This document shows positions 1-8,680 of a DNA stretch of 64,000 nt, one piece after another. Origin of the DNA: Lysobacterales bacterium (GTDB taxonomy: Bacteria; Pseudomonadota; Gammaproteobacteria; Xanthomonadales; Rhodanobacteraceae); contig JADJHN010000002.1 in NCBI GenBank assembly GCA_016707485.1, positions 1,530,243 through 1,594,242 of the forward strand, in the 5' to 3' direction. Made by a program: the position numbers and the translations under genes. Position 1 is the stretch's first letter, and the number at the start of each line of letters is the position of its first letter. The notes beneath the pieces are model-generated. The model did not search any database. It saw only the letters and a program-made list of their open reading frames with translations, and had not been told where the DNA came from.

Positions 1-2162
1 ACGATTCCACCTTGTTCATCGAATCGGCGGTCCAGCGCGTCTACGCGACCTTGATCGAAGGCGGCATCCTCGTTGTCCTGGTCATCTTCCTCTTCCTCGG
101 CAGCGCGCGTTCGGCCCTGATCCCCGCCGTGACCGTGCCGGTCTGCCTGATTGCCGCCTTCATCGGCCTGTACGCCTTCGGCTACTCGATAAACCTGCTG
201 ACCCTGCTGGCGCTGGTGTTGTGCATCGGCCTGGTCGTCGATGACGCGATCGTCGTGCTCGAAAACATCCAGCGTCGCGCCGATCTCGGCGAACCAGTGC
301 TGATTGCCGCCAAGCGCGGCACGCGCCAGGTGGCGTTCGCGGTGATCGCCACGACCGCCGTTCTCGTCGCCGTGTTCCTGCCTATCGGTTTCATGGAAGG
401 CAATACCGGACGCCTGTTCCGCGAGCTCTCGGTGACCCTGGCCGGTGCCGTCGCGTTGTCGGCGTTCGTGGCCCTGACCCTGACCCCGATGATGGCCTCC
501 AAGCTGGTGCGCCCGCATGTGCACAGGTCGGGCTTCAACGGTTTCGTGCATGCGCGACTCGAACGGCTGACCGCGCTGTACCGGCGTGGCGTCGTGCGCA
601 GCAGCGGCAAGCCGGTCATCTTCATCCTCGTCCTGCTGGCGGCTTTCGGCGCCAGTGCCGTGCTCCTGCGATTCGTGCCTTCCGAACTGGCGCCGACCGA
701 GGATCGCGGCGTGCTGCATGTCTCGGTCACCGGGCCGGAAGGAGCCGGCTTTGACTACACGATCGGGCAGATGCAGCAGGTCGAGGAGAAGTTCTTCGGC
801 TTGATCGGTGAAGGCGGCCCGATCGAGCGCTTCAATTCGCGCGTTCCCGGCAGCTATGGTTCAAGCCAGGAGATGCATACCGGTCGCATCACGGTATTCC
901 TCAAGGACTGGACAAAACGCAAGGAAACGACGCCGCAAGTGACCGAACAACTGCGCAAGGACCTGGCCAGCCTGCCCGGCGTGCGCGCGGTGCCCTCGTA
1001 TCGCACTGGTCTGGTTCGCGGTGGCGGCCAGCCACTGAGCATTGTCCTCGGCGGCCCCGATTACAAGGAGCTGGCAAGCTGGCGCGATCGCATCCTGGCG
1101 CGCATGGAGGAGAACCCGGGTCTGTTCGGCGCCGATTCGGATTACAAGGAAACCCAGCCGCAGATGCGTGTTGAAATCGATCATGCGCGCGCTGCGGATC
1201 TCGGCGTGTCGGCGCAGGAAATCGGCCGCACGCTGGAAACGATGATGGGCGGGCGGCGGGTGACGACCTATGTCGACGGTGGCGAGGAATACGACGTGAT
1301 CATGCAGGCGCAGCGCAGCGATCGCGCTGCGCCGGCCGATCTCGACAATCTCTATGTGCGCTCGGCACGCAGCAGCGAACTGATCCCGCTGGCCAACCTG
1401 GTAAGCCTCAAGGAACTTGCCGAACCCGGCCGCCTGAACCGCTTCAACCGGCTGCGCGGGATCACCATCTCGGCGGGATTGGCCCCGGGTTACACGCTGG
1501 GCGAGGCGTTGACCTGGGCGCAGAAGACCGTTGCCGAGGAGCTGCCGCCGACCGCACAACTCGACTACAAGGGCGATTCGCGCGAGTACCTCAAGGCCGG
1601 CGGCGCGGTGGTCCTGACCTTTGCCCTCGCCCTGCTGGTCGTCTACCTCGTGCTGGCCGCGCAGTTCGAGAGTTTCGTGCATCCCTTTGTCATCATGCTG
1701 ACCGTGCCGCTGGCCGTGCTTGGTGCCTTGATCGGCCTCTGGCTGACCGGCAACAGTCTCAACCTGTTCAGCCAGATCGGCATCGTCATGTTGATCGGAC
1801 TGGCAGCAAAAAACGGCATCCTGATTGTCGAGTTCGCCAACCAGTTGCGCGACGAAGGCAGGAGCATTGCCGAAGCCATTGCCGAATCCGCTGCGGTGCG
1901 CCTGCGCCCGATCCTGATGACCTCGGTGGCGACGATTGCCGGTGCCGTGCCGCTGGTCGTGGCCGGCGGACCGGGTTCGGCCAGCCGTGCGGCAATCGGC
2001 GTGGTGGTGATCTTTGGTGTCGCCTTCTCGACTCTGTTGTCGTTGTTCGTGGTGCCCTCGTTCTACACGCTGTTGGCGCCGCTCACGCGCTCGCCCGATG
2101 CACTGGCACGCAAGATCGACAAGCTCGATGCGGAAACGCCGGCGGTTGGCGGGCATGCCTGA
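1..2162 (+). CDS. RND multidrug efflux permease, C-terminal 718 residues (5' end outside window)
   Basis: Inner-membrane proton-driven drug exporter of the HAE1/AcrB family, which works with a periplasmic adaptor and an outer-membrane channel. The reading frame is open from the first bases (D-S-T-L-F-I-E before the first possible start), so the gene begins upstream; about 300 residues are missing compared with the usual 1030 or so. Visible are the TM segments of the first half with GLVVDDAIVVLENI (the TM4 aspartates that relay protons), a large periplasmic porter/docking loop, and the second TM bundle with GLAAKNGILIVEFANQLRDEG split around the TM10 lysine. The adaptor would be upstream; the adaptor at 6.7 kb belongs to an ABC system instead. 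Substrate cannot be read from the sequence. Confidence 0.93.
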   Translation, partial: DSTLFIESAVQRVYATLIEGGILVVLVIFLFLGSARSALIPAVTVPVCLIAAFIGLYAFGYSINLLTLLALVLCIGLVVDDAIVVLENIQRRADLGEPVLIAAKRGTRQVAFAVIATTAVLVAVFLPIGFMEGNTGRLFRELSVTLAGAVALSAFVALTLTPMMASKLVRPHVHRSGFNGFVHARLERLTALYRRGVVRSSGKPVIFILVLLAAFGASAVLLRFVPSELAPTEDRGVLHVSVTGPEGAGFDYTIGQMQQVEEKFFGLIGEGGPIERFNSRVPGSYGSSQEMHTGRITVFLKDWTKRKETTPQVTEQLRKDLASLPGVRAVPSYRTGLVRGGGQPLSIVLGGPDYKELASWRDRILARMEENPGLFGADSDYKETQPQMRVEIDHARAADLGVSAQEIGRTLETMMGGRRVTTYVDGGEEYDVIMQAQRSDRAAPADLDNLYVRSARSSELIPLANLVSLKELAEPGRLNRFNRLRGITISAGLAPGYTLGEALTWAQKTVAEELPPTAQLDYKGDSREYLKAGGAVVLTFALALLVVYLVLAAQFESFVHPFVIMLTVPLAVLGALIGLWLTGNSLNLFSQIGIVMLIGLAAKNGILIVEFANQLRDEGRSIAEAIAESAAVRLRPILMTSVATIAGAVPLVVAGGPGSASRAAIGVVVIFGVAFSTLLSLFVVPSFYTLLAPLTRSPDALARKIDKLDAETPAVGGHA

Positions 2163-2241
2163 GCGGATCTTCGCCGGCCATGACGTTTCCTGAACCTGTT
2201 CCATGCGATGCTCCCGCCGCAAGCTGAACGGAAACGCGCAA

Positions 2242-3135
2242 ATGAGTGAGAACAAGTGGAAAAGTGGCAAAAATACTCCAATTTCGCCGTGGAAGCAGCG
2301 AACGGATGCGCCGGCGCGTGCGCCCGCACCACGCGAGACGGCGGCGGAACACGCCGAGACGGAATCCAGGCCGCAGCGCCCGAGCGGCGAGATGCGCCTG
2401 TACGGGATCAACGCCTGCCTGGCCGCATTCGCGCGGCGTCCAGGACAATTGCGCAAGGTCTACCTGCTGGAGTCGCGTATCGCCGAGCTGAAGCCGGTGT
2501 TGGCCTGGTGCGTCAAGCATCGACTCGGCTATCGCGTGGTCGAAAGCGCCGACCTGGACAAGCTGACCGGTTCCCGCCACCACGAAGGCATCTGTTTCGA
2601 GATGTTGCGTCCGCCTGCGCTGTCGCTGGAGGGCTTGCTGGCCGCGCAGCCCAGGGCACCAGCACCATCCTTGCTGATCTGGCTCGATGGCGTCGGCAAT
2701 CCGCACAATCTGGGAGCACTGTTGCGCAGTGCTGCGCATTTCGGCGTTGCCGGGGTAATCGTGCCGGCGACTTCGTCGCTGGATCTGTCCGGTGCGGCTG
2801 CGCGCGTCGCCGAAGGCGGGGCAGAGGTGGTGCCATTGGTGCGGATCGAGGATGACATGCTTGCCTTTGCCAGCCTGCGTGCGGCTGGCTACCGGATCAC
2901 CGCGACCCTGCCGCGGGGTGGCGAAGACCTCTACGCGACGCGCCTGGAACCGCGCAAGGTGCTGGTGTTCGGCGCTGAAGGCGAGGGCATGAGCAAGTCC
3001 CTGGTCGAGGCAGCCGACCACAAGGTTTCCATACCCGGCAGCGGCATCGTCGAAAGTCTCAACATCTCGGTCAGCGCGGCGGTCGTGCTTGGCGAGTACT
3101 GGCGCCAGCTGCACGCGAGTCCGATGCGTCGTTGA
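2242..3135 (+). CDS. TrmH/SpoU-family RNA 2'-O-methyltransferase
   Basis: SAM-dependent methylation of a ribose 2'-OH in rRNA or tRNA, cytoplasmic. All three SPOUT knot motifs are present: LDGVGNPHNLGALLRSA (motif 1 Asn and Arg), VLVFGAEGEGMS (motif 2) and IPGSGIVESLNISVSAA (motif 3 with the conserved Ser-Leu-Asn). An N-terminal substrate-binding domain starts near residue 50 (LYGINACLAAFARRP), preceded by a charged, low-complexity tail. I chose ATG at 2242 because GGAAA lies upstream; an in-frame ATG at 2203 would add 13 residues and has a poorer ribosome site. The motif 3 start IPGSG differs slightly from the common IPM-G form. RlmB or a paralogue is likely, but the exact target is not determined. 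Confidence 0.9.
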   Translation: MSENKWKSGKNTPISPWKQRTDAPARAPAPRETAAEHAETESRPQRPSGEMRLYGINACLAAFARRPGQLRKVYLLESRIAELKPVLAWCVKHRLGYRVVESADLDKLTGSRHHEGICFEMLRPPALSLEGLLAAQPRAPAPSLLIWLDGVGNPHNLGALLRSAAHFGVAGVIVPATSSLDLSGAAARVAEGGAEVVPLVRIEDDMLAFASLRAAGYRITATLPRGGEDLYATRLEPRKVLVFGAEGEGMSKSLVEAADHKVSIPGSGIVESLNISVSAAVVLGEYWRQLHASPMRR

Positions 3136-3146
3136 CGCCACCAACC

Positions 3147-3175
3147 GGCAGATCCGCTGTGCAAGCGGACCTGCC
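3147..3175. terminator. Weak hairpin between convergent genes
   Basis: GGCAGATCCGC and GCGGACCTGCC form an 11-bp stem with one mismatch and a 7-nt loop, 12 bases after the methyltransferase stop and before the convergent peptidase gene. No T tract follows, so terminator function is only a guess from position. Confidence 0.3.
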
Positions 3176-3340
3176 CGTATCGATCAGGCATTCACCAGCG
3201 CGAGTCGCCTGGCGTCATTCGATTGAAAACTGCTGCAACGAAACCGGCGTGGTTCCGGCCGTGATCACCCACTCACTGGCCTGCATGGCATCGATCAGCC
3301 GGCAGGGTGCAGGAAACCCGGCGATTGTGCAGATGAACAA

Positions 3341-4783
3341 TCAGTGCCCGTTGGCGTCTTCCGGGAACGCGCCCGCAGCCGAGCCGAAATCACCATTGGC
3401 GGAAGCGGCCAGAAACATGGCCACGGCATAGGCGGCGACATTCTGGCGCAATTGTTCCGGATCGACCTTGTCGAGCGTGTCGTTGGCGGTATGGTGCCAG
3501 TCGAAATAGCGCGTGGCGTCCTGGTGCAGGGACAAACCGGCCATGCCGACCGCATGCACGGCGGAGAGATCCGAGCCGCCGCTGCCGGCAGCCGTGGCGT
3601 CGTATTCAATGCCCAGCGGAGCAAGTGCCTTGGCGATCTGGTTGATCGCGCCGCGCGCCTCGGGTTTCACCGTCGCGGTGACCTTGACGATCCGGTCTGC
3701 GCCGGCGTCGGATTCGGCGCCGAGAATGGCCTTGCCGATCTGCAGGTGATGTTCGGCGGCATAGGCCTTGCCGCCATACAGGCCGGACTCCTCGTTGGCG
3801 AAGGCGACCACGCGGATGCTGCGGGCCGGGCGCTCGGTCAATTGTCCGATCAGGTGCGCAGCGGCGGTGGTGATCGCGATGCCGGCGGCATCATCGATCG
3901 CGCCGGTGCCGAGATCCCAGGAATCGAGATGCCCGCCGGTCAGGAAATATTCGTTCGGGCGCGAGCTGCCGGTGATTTCAGCGATCACGTTGGCTCCGTT
4001 GTAGCTGCCTTCGATGCCGCAGTCGAGGGCGAGACGCAGTTTTACCGGTTGGCCACGCTTGAGCACGTTGTCGAGCAGATCGGCATCCGGATTCGACAGG
4101 GCCGCAGCCGGAATTGCCTTGGCCGGATCGGTGAAGCGGGTCATGCCGGTATGCGCGAGACGATTGCCGTCGGAGCCGACCGATCGCAGCAGGAATGCGG
4201 ATGCACCTTTGGCGGCGGCCAGCTCCGGCCCACGCACGCGAACCGCCGAACCGGTTCCGTAATCGTGGCCATCGCTCAGCGCATGCATGCGCGGGATGGC
4301 GAGATAAACGATCTTGCCCTTCACCTGATAATCCGCCGCCGCCTTCATTGCATCGAGACTGTCGAAGGCGATCACTTCGGCATCGAGTCCGCCGGTCGGC
4401 GTAGCGGCCGATCCGCCGAGAGCGGTCACCGCGAGGGACTGCGGGAAAGGCGAAACAATGGCTGCGCTCTCGCTGCGACGAACCCATTTCGGATAACTGA
4501 CCGGCTCGCTCCAGACCTTGTCGAAACCAAGCGACTTGAAGCGGGCAACCATCCATTCGCGCGCTTTCAGATCATTCTCGCCACCGGCCAGGCGCGGCCC
4601 GATCTCGGTGGTCAGATCCGCGACGATGGCATAGGCGACATCATCTTTCAGCGCACGCTCGCGCAGCTCGCCGGCCTTCTCGATGGCAGCCTGCGGAATC
4701 ACGGTGGTACTGGTCGCATCCGCCGCCTGGGCAGCGGTCTGCATCAGCAGCAGGGCAAGGGCAAGCGAGACGAGACGAGGCAT
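3341..4783 (-). CDS. Secreted M28-family zinc metallopeptidase with PA domain
   Basis: Exported di-zinc aminopeptidase/carboxypeptidase-like enzyme of 480 residues. Residues 1-20 form a signal peptide ending in AQA. A protease-associated domain is inserted at about 130-255, and the M28 core follows with the expected metal and catalytic residues: H285 and D287 in GGHLDSWD, D297 in GAIDDAAG, E331/E332 in ANEESG, D359 in ESDAGAD, and a distal His in the DWHHTAND segment (430-431). It probably trims peptides in the periplasm or outside the cell; the substrate is unknown. Transcribed alone, 112 bases downstream of mscL on the same strand. The start codon sits in one arm of a perfect 12-bp inverted repeat (see 4779-4820). 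Confidence 0.92.
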   Translation of the reverse strand: MPRLVSLALALLLMQTAAQAADATSTTVIPQAAIEKAGELRERALKDDVAYAIVADLTTEIGPRLAGGENDLKAREWMVARFKSLGFDKVWSEPVSYPKWVRRSESAAIVSPFPQSLAVTALGGSAATPTGGLDAEVIAFDSLDAMKAAADYQVKGKIVYLAIPRMHALSDGHDYGTGSAVRVRGPELAAAKGASAFLLRSVGSDGNRLAHTGMTRFTDPAKAIPAAALSNPDADLLDNVLKRGQPVKLRLALDCGIEGSYNGANVIAEITGSSRPNEYFLTGGHLDSWDLGTGAIDDAAGIAITTAAAHLIGQLTERPARSIRVVAFANEESGLYGGKAYAAEHHLQIGKAILGAESDAGADRIVKVTATVKPEARGAINQIAKALAPLGIEYDATAAGSGGSDLSAVHAVGMAGLSLHQDATRYFDWHHTANDTLDKVDPEQLRQNVAAYAVAMFLAASANGDFGSAAGAFPEDANGH

Positions 4784-4820
4784 GATCGGATTCCACCTGG
4801 AGGCAATCTCCGATCATGCC
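4779..4820 (-). promoter_or_regulatory. Perfect 12-bp inverted repeat enclosing the M28 ribosome site and start codon
   Basis: On the plus strand GGCATGATCGGA (4779-4790) is mirrored exactly by TCCGATCATGCC (4809-4820). In the minus-strand mRNA the first arm comes just before, and the second arm contains, the AUG of the M28 peptidase. The ribosome site GGTGGA lies in the 18-nt loop. Such a hairpin would hide the start codon, so it may act as translational control or as an operator. This is inference from symmetry only. Confidence 0.5.
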
Positions 4821-4895
4821 AGAGCCACGCTGCGCGCAACCGTGGCGAAGGTCATCCGCTGCCTTCTGCAGCGGCTTGAAACCTCGCCGGTGTGG

Positions 4896-5294
4896 TTACT
4901 TGCCCTGCTTCAGCAGGTCACGGATTTCCGTCAGCAGGACGACATCCGCAGGTGGTGCGGCGGGTGTTTCTTCGGCCTTCTTGCTGAGGCGGTTGATTGC
5001 CTTGACCACCATGAAGATCGCAAAGGCGACGATGGCGAACTGGATCATGGTGTTGATGAAGGCGCCATACTGGATCGCGACTTCGCCAGTGCCGTCCGCG
5101 GCGGCGGGTGTCAGCACGAACTTGTACGCCGAGAAATCGATGCCGCCGATCAGATTGCCGATTGGCGGCATGATCACGTCATTGACCAGCGAGGTGACGA
5201 TCTTGCCGAAGGCAGCGCCGATGACGACACCGACAGCCAGGTCGATGACATTGCCGCGCATGGCGAATGCCTTGAATTCCGACATCATGCTCAT
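4896..5294 (-). CDS. mscL: Large-conductance mechanosensitive channel MscL
   Basis: Homopentameric inner-membrane channel that opens under membrane tension to release solutes during hypo-osmotic shock. The 132-residue length is typical. TM1 carries the signature MRGNVIDLAVGVVIGAAFGKI near residues 12-32 and is followed by the periplasmic loop (FVLTPAAADGTGEVAI), TM2 (GAFINTMIQFAIVAFAIFMV) and a cytoplasmic helix ending LLTEIRDLLKQGK. The frame stays open upstream to 5516, but ATG at 5294 is preceded by GGAG at good spacing, and the family N-terminus (SEFKAFAMRGN) begins there. Monocistronic in appearance. Confidence 0.96.
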   Translation of the reverse strand: MSMMSEFKAFAMRGNVIDLAVGVVIGAAFGKIVTSLVNDVIMPPIGNLIGGIDFSAYKFVLTPAAADGTGEVAIQYGAFINTMIQFAIVAFAIFMVVKAINRLSKKAEETPAAPPADVVLLTEIRDLLKQGK

Positions 5295-5826
5295 GTTGAC
5301 TTCTCCAGGGTGGAATGATGGTGGCGACGGCGAGGGCCGCCGCCGCACTCTATCCCGATAATCCCCCTGACGCAGCCCAACCCCGAAGCCGCAACGGCCT
5401 GAAAGCCGTCGAAGCCCGGTCGCCGTGGTCGCGCTTTCAGCGCTTCTGCGGAAACGCAGCGTGGTTGGAGCCAACACCAAAGCGGCAACGCGGCCCCCCG
5501 CCAAGGAAACCCGCATCGCTCGATCGGCTCCGCGCAGGAAAGGCCTTCAGGCCTGATGCCGTTTTCTTTTCGCCATATTGCGGCGGCAACCCGCATCGAA
5601 CCGTCTGCTTCGGGAAACGCCCGAAGCCGTTTTCATTGATCCGACCGTACTGCCCTTTGCCGTGCGCTTGCCGAGGGCCCAACGGGGCTTCGACAAGCCT
5701 GTCCTGAGCCAGACGAAGGGCTCGGCCCAAACGGGATTCAATGGGTATGCGGGCAGCATCAATGCATCAGCCCGAACGGATTTCACACGGTTTGCGCCTG
5801 GCATCACTACGCCACAATCCGCCCGT
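5295..5826. other. 532-bp spacer with decayed repeat-like sequence, no gene seen
   Basis: No credible gene. It contains a CTGCG-GAAA-CGCAG hairpin (5446-5459), the palindrome AGGCCTTCAGGCCT near 5537, two copies of GCCGTTTTC about 75 bp apart (GATGCCGTTTTC and GAAGCCGTTTTC), and near 5685-5725 the element CTTCGACAAGCCTGTCCTGA followed by GCCAGACGAAGGGC. The latter resembles an extragenic repeat often seen in proteobacterial genomes. It probably also holds the mscL promoter, which I could not place. Confidence 0.5.
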
Positions 5827-6513
5827 TCAGACGATGCGACCTTCCAGCACGGCCACGCCCTCGAGTTCGGCGCGAAAGCGGTCGCCCTTGGCCAGCGCGG
5901 CAACGCCGGCCGGAGTGCCGGTGAAGATCAAGTCGCCTGATTGCAGGTCGTAGAGTTTCGACAGCTCGTGGATGATTTCGGCAACGCTGAAGATCATCTC
6001 GCCGATGTCGGTGCGCTGACGCCGTTCGCCGTTCACATCGAGGCTGAGCCGCAGGTGTTGCGGGTGACCGATCTCGCTGGCCCGGCGCAAGTCCGAGACC
6101 GGCGCGGAGCAGTCGAAGCCCTTGGCGACATCCCAGGGATTGCCCTTGCTCTTTGCCGCCGCCTGCAGGTCGCGACGGGTCAGGTCGAGGCCGACGCCAT
6201 AGGCATACACATGTTCCAGCGCGTGGGCGACGGCTATGTCGCGGCCGCCGGTGGCGAGGGCAACGACCATCTCGACCTCGTGGTGCAGCTCCCGCGTTGC
6301 CGGCGGATAAGGCACATCGCCGTTGTCGATGACGATCGCATCCGCCGGCTTGCTGAAGAATATCGGTTGCGCGCGATCGACCTCGGATCCCATCTCCCTG
6401 GCGTGATCGGCATAGTTGCGACCGATGCAGTAGATGCGATGCACCGGAAAGCGCATGTCGGTGGCGCTGACCGGAATGGCCGCGATGGCATGGGGCGCGA
6501 TGGCGAATGTCAT
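5827..6513 (-). CDS. Fumarylacetoacetate hydrolase (FAH) family protein
   Basis: 228-residue enzyme of the FAH/fumarylpyruvate hydrolase/acylpyruvase family, which cleaves C-C bonds in acylpyruvates using a divalent metal. Family marks are IYCIGRNYADHAREMG near residue 23, the metal site ELHHEVEMVV (E-x-E), the LTRRDLQ segment, KGFDCSAP and the C-terminal TGTPAGVAALAKGD. The length fits the short single-domain members. The open frame extends upstream to 6615, but ATG 6513 fits the family start and has GAGG about 11 bases before it. No aromatic-degradation neighbours are present, so the substrate is open; oxaloacetate decarboxylase-like activity is also known in this family. Confidence 0.88.
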   Translation of the reverse strand: MTFAIAPHAIAAIPVSATDMRFPVHRIYCIGRNYADHAREMGSEVDRAQPIFFSKPADAIVIDNGDVPYPPATRELHHEVEMVVALATGGRDIAVAHALEHVYAYGVGLDLTRRDLQAAAKSKGNPWDVAKGFDCSAPVSDLRRASEIGHPQHLRLSLDVNGERRQRTDIGEMIFSVAEIIHELSKLYDLQSGDLIFTGTPAGVAALAKGDRFRAELEGVAVLEGRIV

Positions 6514-6709
6514 GGGAGAAGATCCTCGGCGGGTCGGGGCAACCGGATTCTGTGCGTTAGCGCGTGTCGGTGTCGAGGATCGGACGGTACCGGGGGCGAG
6601 CATGACAGGCGTCACCAGCAGCTGGTGATGAAGGCCGGTTGTTCATTATCGGCCGACCCGGCAACCTGTGGCAGACTCTGCGCCCCCACGGGCGCTCAGG
6701 ACAGAATGG

Positions 6710-7933
6710 ATGGAGAACAAGGGTGAATTGCTCAACCAGTTGCGGATCGATCGGAACAAGATCGAGCCGCCATCACGTGCGCCGTGGATCGTCGCGGTGA
6801 TTGCGCTCGTGCTGGTCGCCATCGCCGCGGCATGGTGGTGGGTGTCGGCGCAACGCAGCTTCGAGGTGTCGGCGGTGACCGCCATTGCGCCAAGCGCCAG
6901 CGGTTCCTCGGCGGCGGTACTGCAGGCGACCGGCTATGTCACGGCGCGACGCCAGGCCACGGTGTCGGCGCAGATCACCGGAACCCTCTCCGAAGTGCTG
7001 ATCGAGGAAGGCGAGCATGTCGACGCCGGGCAAGTGCTCGCCCGACTCGAAGACACCGCGCAGCAGGCGAACCTCGCCCAGGCCCAGGCCCAGGTGGCGC
7101 AGGCACGCGCGCAAGTCGGCCAGTTCCAGGCGCGACTCGATCAGGCGCGCCGCGACCTGCTGCGCCAGCAGGATCTCGTGGGCCGCAAGCTGGTGTCGAA
7201 ACAGGCCGTGGAGACTGCACAGACCGAAGTGGACACGCTGGCCGCGCAGCTGACGGCGCAGCAGCGCAGCGTCGACCTTGCTTCCGCGCAGGCGCGCAGC
7301 GCCCAGGTGCAGCTCGACTATACGACCGTGCGCGCGCCGTTTGCCGGGGTCATCATTGCCAAGGCCGCCCAGGTCGGCGAGATCGTCTCGCCGCTTTCGG
7401 CGGGTGGCGGCTTCACGCGCACCGGTGTCGGCACCATCGTCGACATGGATTCGCTTGAAATCGAAGTCGACGTGAACGAGTCGTACATCAATCGGGTCGT
7501 GCCCGATGCACCGGCCGAAGCCGTGCTCGATGCCTACCAGGACTGGACGATACCGGCCAGGGTCATCGCCATCATTCCGACCGCTGATCGCGGCAAGGCC
7601 ACGGTCAAGGTGCGCGTCGGCCTGGAGCAGAAGGATCCGCGCATCCTGCCGGACATGGGCGCGCGCGTGTCGTTCATGGAAGAAAAAACCGCCACGCCGG
7701 CAACGGCCGAAATGCCCAAGGGTGTGTTGTTGCCCGGCTCGGCCATCGTCCAGCGCAACGGCAAGAGCGTGGTCTTCGCCATCGAGGGCGATCGCGCCGT
7801 GCTGAAGGCGGTCGTGCCTGGCCAGAACATGGGTGAACTGCGTCTGGTCGAAGGCATCGCCAATGCCGTGCAAGTCGTTCGCGAACCGCCTGCGGAAATG
7901 CAGGATGGTTCCCGGATCACCCTGAAAAAATAA
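6710..7933 (+). CDS. HlyD/MacA-like periplasmic adaptor of an ABC exporter
   Basis: Membrane-fusion protein linking an inner-membrane ABC exporter to an outer-membrane channel. One N-terminal TM segment (about residues 22-42, WIVAVIALVLVAIAAAWWW) anchors it. The barrel-sandwich half-motifs flank a long Ala/Gln/Arg coiled-coil hairpin (about 110-200), where ARLEDTAQQANLAQAQAQVA and DYTTVRAPFAGVIIAKAAQV can be read. A beta-barrel and membrane-proximal domain follow. Start chosen at ATG 6710, since the GTG at 6668 adds unlikely residues and AGGACA lies before 6710. It is first in an operon with the ATPase (46 bp downstream) and two permeases. Confidence 0.92.
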   Translation: MENKGELLNQLRIDRNKIEPPSRAPWIVAVIALVLVAIAAAWWWVSAQRSFEVSAVTAIAPSASGSSAAVLQATGYVTARRQATVSAQITGTLSEVLIEEGEHVDAGQVLARLEDTAQQANLAQAQAQVAQARAQVGQFQARLDQARRDLLRQQDLVGRKLVSKQAVETAQTEVDTLAAQLTAQQRSVDLASAQARSAQVQLDYTTVRAPFAGVIIAKAAQVGEIVSPLSAGGGFTRTGVGTIVDMDSLEIEVDVNESYINRVVPDAPAEAVLDAYQDWTIPARVIAIIPTADRGKATVKVRVGLEQKDPRILPDMGARVSFMEEKTATPATAEMPKGVLLPGSAIVQRNGKSVVFAIEGDRAVLKAVVPGQNMGELRLVEGIANAVQVVREPPAEMQDGSRITLKK

Positions 7934-7979
7934 CCATTCCGGATCGAATCCGGATCAAGACGGAAAGCGAGGATCAAGC

Positions 7980-8666
7980 ATGACTACTCTTGTAGAAATC
8001 CGCGATGCCAGCAAGACCTACGAGCGCGGCAAGCAGAAGGTCGAAGTCCTGCACCATATCGATCTGGATATCGCCAAGGGCGATTTCCTTGCCCTGATGG
8101 GGCCGTCCGGTTCGGGCAAGACCACCTTGCTCAACCTGATTGGTGGGCTCGATTCGCCCAGCGGCGGCTCGATCAGTGTCGGCGACCAGCGCATCGACAA
8201 GCTCGGCGGCGGCGCGCTGGCCAGATGGCGTGCGGCCAACGTCGGATTCATCTTCCAGTTCTACAACCTGCTGCCGATGCTCTCGGCGCAGAAGAATGTC
8301 GAAGTGCCGCTGCTGCTGACCCGGCTTTCGGCTGCGGAGCGCAAGCGCAATGCCTCGATCGCCCTGCAACTGGTTGGCCTGTCCGATCGCGCCAGCCACA
8401 AGCCGAACGAGCTTTCCGGTGGCCAGCAGCAGCGCGTTGCCATTGCCCGCGCGATCGTTTCCGATCCGACCCTGCTGGTCTGCGACGAGCCGACCGGTGA
8501 TCTCGATCGCCAGTCGGCCGAGGAAGTGCTTGGTCTGCTGCAATTGCTCAATCGGGAACATGGCAAAACCATCATCATGGTCACCCATGATCCGAAAGCG
8601 GCCGAATATGCCCGGCATACCTTGCATCTGGACAAGGGCACCCTGGTCGAACCCGCGATCGCTTGA
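7980..8666 (+). CDS. MacB/LolD-type ABC transporter ATP-binding protein
   Basis: Cytoplasmic ATPase of 228 residues that drives the type VII (mechanotransmission) ABC system formed with the next two genes. Walker A GPSGSGKTT (about residues 41-49), Q loop in FIFQFYNLLP, signature LSGGQQQR, Walker B LLVCDEPTGDLD and switch His in VTHD are all intact. Good ribosome site GAGGA before ATG 7980. The closest functional types are MacB, FtsE and LolD; the two separate permease genes match the split exporter arrangement common in Xanthomonadales and Bacteroidetes. Confidence 0.95.
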   Translation: MTTLVEIRDASKTYERGKQKVEVLHHIDLDIAKGDFLALMGPSGSGKTTLLNLIGGLDSPSGGSISVGDQRIDKLGGGALARWRAANVGFIFQFYNLLPMLSAQKNVEVPLLLTRLSAAERKRNASIALQLVGLSDRASHKPNELSGGQQQRVAIARAIVSDPTLLVCDEPTGDLDRQSAEEVLGLLQLLNREHGKTIIMVTHDPKAAEYARHTLHLDKGTLVEPAIA

Positions 8667-8680
8667 GGGGAGACGGCATA

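Noticed and set aside
861..2456. 531-codon minus-strand frame opposite the RND permease
   Set aside because: Antisense to clear RND motifs, biased composition, crosses the gene boundary into the next gene.
3344..4879. 511-codon plus-strand frame opposite the M28 peptidase
   Set aside because: The peptidase has a signal peptide and complete metal site; the opposite frame has no recognisable features.
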